From contig CM022679.1 of NCBI GenBank assembly GCA_012295275.1, forward strand, positions 25,128,907-25,148,906: DNA of 20,000 bases. Reading direction: 5' to 3'. The notes below the pieces were generated by a model that made no database searches, was not told the origin of the DNA, and saw only the letters and a program-made list of their open reading frames with translations. This document shows positions 16,761 through 20,000 of the stretch, one piece after another. Both the position numbers and the translations under genes were made by a program. The number at the start of each line of letters is the position of its first letter. Position 1 is the stretch's first letter. The DNA comes from Chrysomallon squamiferum (taxonomy: Eukaryota > Mollusca > Gastropoda > Neomphalida > Peltospiridae).

Positions 16761-17120
16761 TGATAAGAACTGAATAAATTAACATTTCACAGACGATGTC
16801 ATCACATCTACCATCAGTTACTGTTTAAACAGCATCTCCAAATCAGATCATAACATCTGCACATGTGACATTTTCTGATGCACACAAACCCAGTTAATGT
16901 GTTTATTTATTGCTAGTTTAAAAGAAAAAGAAGAAAAAAACCTGTAATATTTATGCCACCTCTCTGCTTGCTTGTCACTTGCCAAAACTGTTGAATTATT
17001 AATTTGCCTCCTGGTGTGATTTTTAATATTGCATATATTTTATATGAGATATTATAACATTAAGTTCAGCAACCTTTTCAAATTTTTATTTTTTGTTTTT
17101 ATTTTTTGAAGATATATATT
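16761..17120. other. AT-rich noncoding stretch
   Basis: Nothing recognised apart from an A-rich patch near 16920-16940. Confidence 0.5.
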
Positions 17121-17124
17121 GTTA

Positions 17125-17193
17125 TTTTTTTTTTTTTTTTTTTTTTTTTTATAAATTATTGTACTTATATGATGAACTGGATCCTGTAGTTCA

Positions 17194-17227
<34 letters not shown>
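17125..17227. repeat. opposed poly(T)/poly(A) runs plus (TA)n
   Basis: 26 T at 17125-17150 and 19 A at 17193-17211 are separated by 42 nt, so the runs could pair as a long A/T stem. (TA)n follows to 17227. Confidence 0.85.
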
Positions 17228-17845
17228 CATTGTTTCATTTTAATCTCTTTTTCCTTTTTATCTTTTTGAAATTTACGTAATTTAGGCTGCAGTTTTTAAC
17301 ATATGGATTTTTTAACTGTATTTTCGTGGATTACATGGACTGATCTAATCATAATTGCTTTTTTTCTTTTTTTTTTTTTCTTTTTTAATGTCTAATGTGA
17401 GAGCCATAATACTTTTTTCTGTAATTATCTGTCAGACTGTATCTCAAACGTTTAATTATTTATGTTCTTTAGGCTGGCTGTTTTTTTTTAAAATGTCTTT
17501 TTAATGTTTTTTCATTGTCTAAACATTCAGATACAATCTTTTATTAAAGTTTAATTTTTTTAAAAGGTTTTAATACAGATTATTTTCATAATATATATGT
17601 ATATATATAAATATATATGTATGTTTATTTGTTTTGGTTTTATTATTTTTTTTTTTTTAATGTAAATCTAGTCTCTATTAAAATTAGAATGGGATATTTA
17701 ATAGAAATGTTTTTGTGATGGAACATTTTGTTTTCATATAGCCATTAATGTGATGAATGTAAAGTAAAAAAAAAATCATCATAATCAACAAACTTAAAAC
17801 AAAGTTAAAACAAAGTTAATAATGATAAAAAATATTTTTGTAAAA
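17228..17845. other. very AT-rich noncoding stretch
   Basis: T runs at 17360-17386, a (TA)n patch at 17590-17622, a T run at 17647-17658, and AAAACAAAGTT repeated twice near 17796-17817. No gene is visible. Confidence 0.55.
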
Positions 17846-17861
17846 ATCTAAATTTTTTCAG

Positions 17862-17876
17862 GTAATTTCTGCATCA
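17862..17876 (+). other. candidate 15-nt microexon or weak recursive splice site
   Basis: CTAAATTTTTTCAG (AG at 17860-17861) is followed immediately by GTAATT and, 15 nt on, by a full GTAAGT donor at 17877. The 15-nt interval reads VISAS in frame 1 without a stop. It is either a microexon, a zero-length exon using GTAATT, or chance in T-rich sequence. Confidence 0.15.
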
Positions 17877-17879
17877 GTA

Positions 17880-18335
17880 AGTCATTGAGAAAGCCAAACA
17901 AGACATGTTACTTTGAAAACAGCACATTACAAAGAAAAGGGTTAATTAAATTTTATTATTTGAACCAATGTAATTATTATTACAACAAACTCAGAGTAAC
18001 GTTAAGTTAAATACAATCCGAAAAAAAACAAAAACACTTTGTCTCATTTTACTGTTAAAGCCAAAATATATCTTATTTGTAAGACTATTTTTAAATAAAG
18101 ATGAACAATAACAGTGCTGTCTGATAGAGGAGGAATGCACATACCACAAACACTGATTTTACTTTTTTGTCGAGCCTTAGTTAGATCAGGAAAACAGTCA
18201 ATAATTGACTATTTTATTATCTACTAAATATTTGCAGAATCAGTTTAATATAACAAGTATTATTACACATTGAAATATCGCCAAAATTAAAAAAAAAAAA
18301 AAGCTTTAATAAATATTAAATTCAGAGATAATTCA
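17880..18335. other. AT-rich noncoding stretch
   Basis: Short A run at 18289-18302. No gene is recognised. Confidence 0.5.
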
Positions 18336-18340
18336 CTCAC

Positions 18341-18407
18341 TTCCAGTCTCAGTTTAATATTAAAGATTCGAGTTGTTACAGAAATAGGAGTATAAACATT
18401 TTGGATT
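18341..18407 (-). other. weak candidate minus-strand exon
   Basis: On minus, GTCATTTCAG precedes a 67-nt interval ending at GGAA|GTGAGTG. One frame is open throughout and reads IQNVYTPISVTTRIFNIKLR then LE. The polypyrimidine tract is poor and a competing CAG lies upstream, so confidence is low. Confidence 0.12.
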
Positions 18408-18409
18408 CT

Positions 18410-18945
18410 GAAATGACGCAGGCTGTGCAGAGTGTTTGTTTTCTCTAGATATCCCTTGCCAAATGGCTTGGTTTGTGTAGACTATTTACTTTTTATTGTC
18501 TGAGATAATGGGATAATAAAAAGTTGGCAGAAATTGATCTAGTGTGTTTAATTCTGAGTCCAGCTGCACTAAATTGGCAGACTAAAGACTTCAATTTTTT
18601 CTGCTCAGTGGTTGTTATGTAAAATTACCAGTTTAAAATTTTCAGTAGCTTTACCTAGAAAGTGTTTTTAATTAAAGATCTTCAGTTCTTTTAATATTCA
18701 ATTATTCATTTAATTTTTATTCATTTTGTTAATTAATTAAAATGCCTTCAGTTGTTATCTTGCTTTCTTCTTTCTAGACTATTGTTTTTAATTTACTATC
18801 AATCTAAACTCTTTTTTTGTGTCTTCTTTCTTTATTGTCTTTCATTGTTTTTGTTTTTTGTTTCTTCTTTTTTATTTGAAACGTATATCATAAAACAATT
18901 AGCAGTTAATGTAATCATGAGAGAGACTACAATTTAACCATATTA
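18410..18945. other. AT-rich noncoding stretch
   Basis: Nothing recognised. Pyrimidine-rich patch at 18760-18880. Confidence 0.5.
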
Positions 18946-18954
18946 CACAAAGAT

Positions 18955-19165
18955 AATATATACACACAGAGACAGACACACAATCATGCATACATATATA
19001 CACACTCACGTATATGTAGATACATACTTCCATAGATATACACACATAGGTCTACATATAAATAATTGCATCTCTTCATTAACTTAGAAATACATTAATA
19101 TACATCCTGACACATCACACACTTTACTCTCCATGCATATACAGAAATATATATATATATATATG
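18955..19165. repeat. CA/CATA/TA-rich region
   Basis: Imperfect CACA, CATA and ATAC steps, ending in (TA)n at 19148-19164. Confidence 0.75.
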
Positions 19166-19545
19166 TTTTTGCATTTTCTTCTTTGCTTATTTATTTATGT
19201 ATTTACATTGTATCATTTTAACCATTTCATTAGCCAGTAATATTTCCTTGAAGCCATTTTTGTCTCAAATTATTATCAAATAATGTTTCTTACAGGCTAC
19301 TCCTTTTCTGATTGCTTAGAACGAAAATCCAGACAAGTCAATAATTTGTTTCATGTGTTATTTTACTGTATACTTATCTGTGTTAGAAACAAAATATATC
19401 TCATCTGTCTGTCTGTATGTATATGGATAAATGTAGATGTATTTAGGTTTGACTTTATGATGTTAAAAACAGTTTATGAACTATTGAAACTATTTAACAT
19501 CATTATTTGGTTTCAGAAATAAGGTTTTCAGTTATATGAATAATT
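19166..19545. other. noncoding stretch with an acceptor-like site
   Basis: GTTTCTTACAG near 19284-19294 opens a frame beginning GYSFSDCLERKSRQ that stays open to a stop at about 19520. No donor or AATAAA supports it as an exon, and the later residues are AT-driven (I, L, F, N, Y). Confidence 0.4.
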
Positions 19546-19546
19546 T

Positions 19547-19690
19547 TAAATTATTATTATTATGCAATTGTTATTATTATTATTATTGTAACTATTATGA
19601 TTATGATTATGATTATTATTATCATTATTATTATTACTATTGCTATTGTTGTTATTGTTGTTATTATTATTATTATTGTTGTTGTTGTAT
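19547..19690. repeat. (ATT)n/(GTT)n trinucleotide tract
   Basis: ATT, GATTAT and GTT steps across about 140 nt. The asparagine- or isoleucine-rich frames are repeat artefacts. Confidence 0.93.
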
Positions 19691-19697
19691 TTTTCAG

Positions 19698-19808
19698 ATT
19701 TAGTTTTTCGGTGCTGGTTGCATGGCCACACGTGATCCTGGGGTCACAGCATGCAGTATTCCCTCGTCCTAGCTGCCATACTGGGACCCATCCTGCATGG
19801 CATTGCCG
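19698..19808 (+). CDS. signal-peptide exon of an unidentified secreted or membrane protein (coding from 19751)
   Basis: An acceptor-like TTGTATTTTTCAG (AG at 19696-19697) opens the exon and a near-consensus donor GCCG|GTGAGT closes it at 19808. The ATG at 19751 follows an in-frame TGA at 19733, so it is the first usable start in its frame. It encodes MQYSLVLAAILGPILHGIA plus the first base of a glycine or other G-starting codon: short polar start, hydrophobic core with Leu/Ala/Ile, and small residues near the end, as in a signal peptide. It ends in phase 1, the usual phase for signal-peptide exons of extracellular proteins. The start context (CACAGCATGC) is moderate. The rest of the gene lies beyond the window. 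No family is recognised. Confidence 0.45.
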
Positions 19809-19818
19809 GTGAGTACTG

Positions 19819-19856
<38 letters not shown>

Positions 19857-19925
19857 CATGCAGTATTCCCTCATCCTAGCTGCCATACTGGGACCCATCC
19901 TGCATGGCATTGCCGGTGAGTACTG

Positions 19926-19973
<48 letters not shown>

Positions 19974-20000
19974 CATGCAGTATTCCCTCATCCTAGCTGC
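19745..20000 (+). repeat. tandem array of exon + donor + (CA)n, at least 2.3 units
   Basis: ATG occurs at 19751, 19858 and 19975. Each complete unit has 58 coding nt to the GTGAGT donor, then GTGAGTACTGT and a CA tract of 18 units (19820-19855) or 23 units (19927-19972), then CAGC and the next ATG. The 107- and 117-bp periods differ only by CA length. The exons are identical except for one G-to-A at a CpG (CTCGTCC to CTCATCC), which changes residue 6 from Val to Ile. The array leaves the window in the third copy. Confidence 0.95.
19858..19915 (+). CDS. second copy of the signal-peptide exon
   Basis: Same length and reading frame as the first copy, reading MQYSLILAAILGPILHGIA and ending in phase 1 at GTGAGT (19916). 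It is preceded by (CA)nCAGC, not by a pyrimidine tract, so it would need its own upstream start site or poor CAG acceptors to be used. A third copy starts at 19975 and is cut by the window end after nine residues. Confidence 0.3.

Noticed and set aside
16477-16773. 98-codon hydrophobic + frame that could pass for a membrane protein
   Set aside because: The Phe/Leu/Ser composition comes from the polypyrimidine tract.
19283-19522. 79-codon + frame after GTTTCTTACAG
   Set aside because: Beginning looks acceptable, but the latter part is AT-driven hydrophobic sequence with no donor and no poly(A) signal.
1-20000. CRISPR array, bacterial operon, phage or integrated virus
   Set aside because: The short repeats lack unique spacers of constant length, there are no ribosome binding sites or dense ORFs, and no viral or reverse-transcriptase-like frame is visible.

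Overview
This 20 kb window is AT-rich, CpG-poor eukaryotic DNA. It is dominated by microsatellites, homopolymer runs and short tandem duplications, and no open reading frame looks like an intact gene. GT-AG splice-like sites, long T/A runs and compound (CA)/(TA)/(CATA)/(GATA) tracts indicate an animal genome. The overall texture, plus a GTTATCTCCCTTT motif near 16.08 kb that I associate from memory with molluscan interspersed repeats, makes a mollusc or other lophotrochozoan most likely. I did not see the tRNA-derived SINE I would expect in coleoid cephalopods. Species assignment is inference only. Nothing bacterial, viral or plasmid-like is visible.

Layout. 0-3.5 kb holds microsatellites, a ~40-bp minisatellite and long T and A runs. 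3.56-3.95 kb is a 20-bp minisatellite with two unit types. 4.2-6.45 kb carries a candidate 55-nt exon, a candidate 24-nt microexon and a zero-length-exon (recursive splice) signature, all on +. 6.5-8.8 kb has an exact 34-bp duplication, a pure (CT)32 tract, a higher-complexity island at 7.2-7.49 kb and opposed TG/CA arrays. 9.8-11.5 kb has a likely old repeat fragment, a ~99-bp tandem duplication, an imperfect hairpin and a ~45-bp minisatellite carrying TAATTA in most units. 12.2-13.45 kb has a tRNA-like SINE head on -, two more tandem duplications and a coding-like island. 15.1-16.1 kb is the best promoter-like stretch: a local CpG cluster, an ORF ending at a splice donor, and a TATAAAAAG box. 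16.1-19.5 kb is mostly featureless AT-rich DNA.

The most striking object is at the right edge, 19.70-20.00 kb. A short exon with its own ATG encodes a signal-peptide-like sequence (MQYSLVLAAILGPILHGIA, then a split codon) and ends in phase 1 at a good GTGAGT donor. The ATG exon, donor and a (CA)n spacer are tandemly repeated at least 2.3 times and run off the window. The + strand therefore probably holds the 5' part of a gene for a secreted or membrane protein whose remaining exons lie outside. Whether the upstream exon candidates belong to the same transcript cannot be decided from sequence alone. Exon calls are low to moderate confidence because T-rich DNA produces many decoy splice sites.
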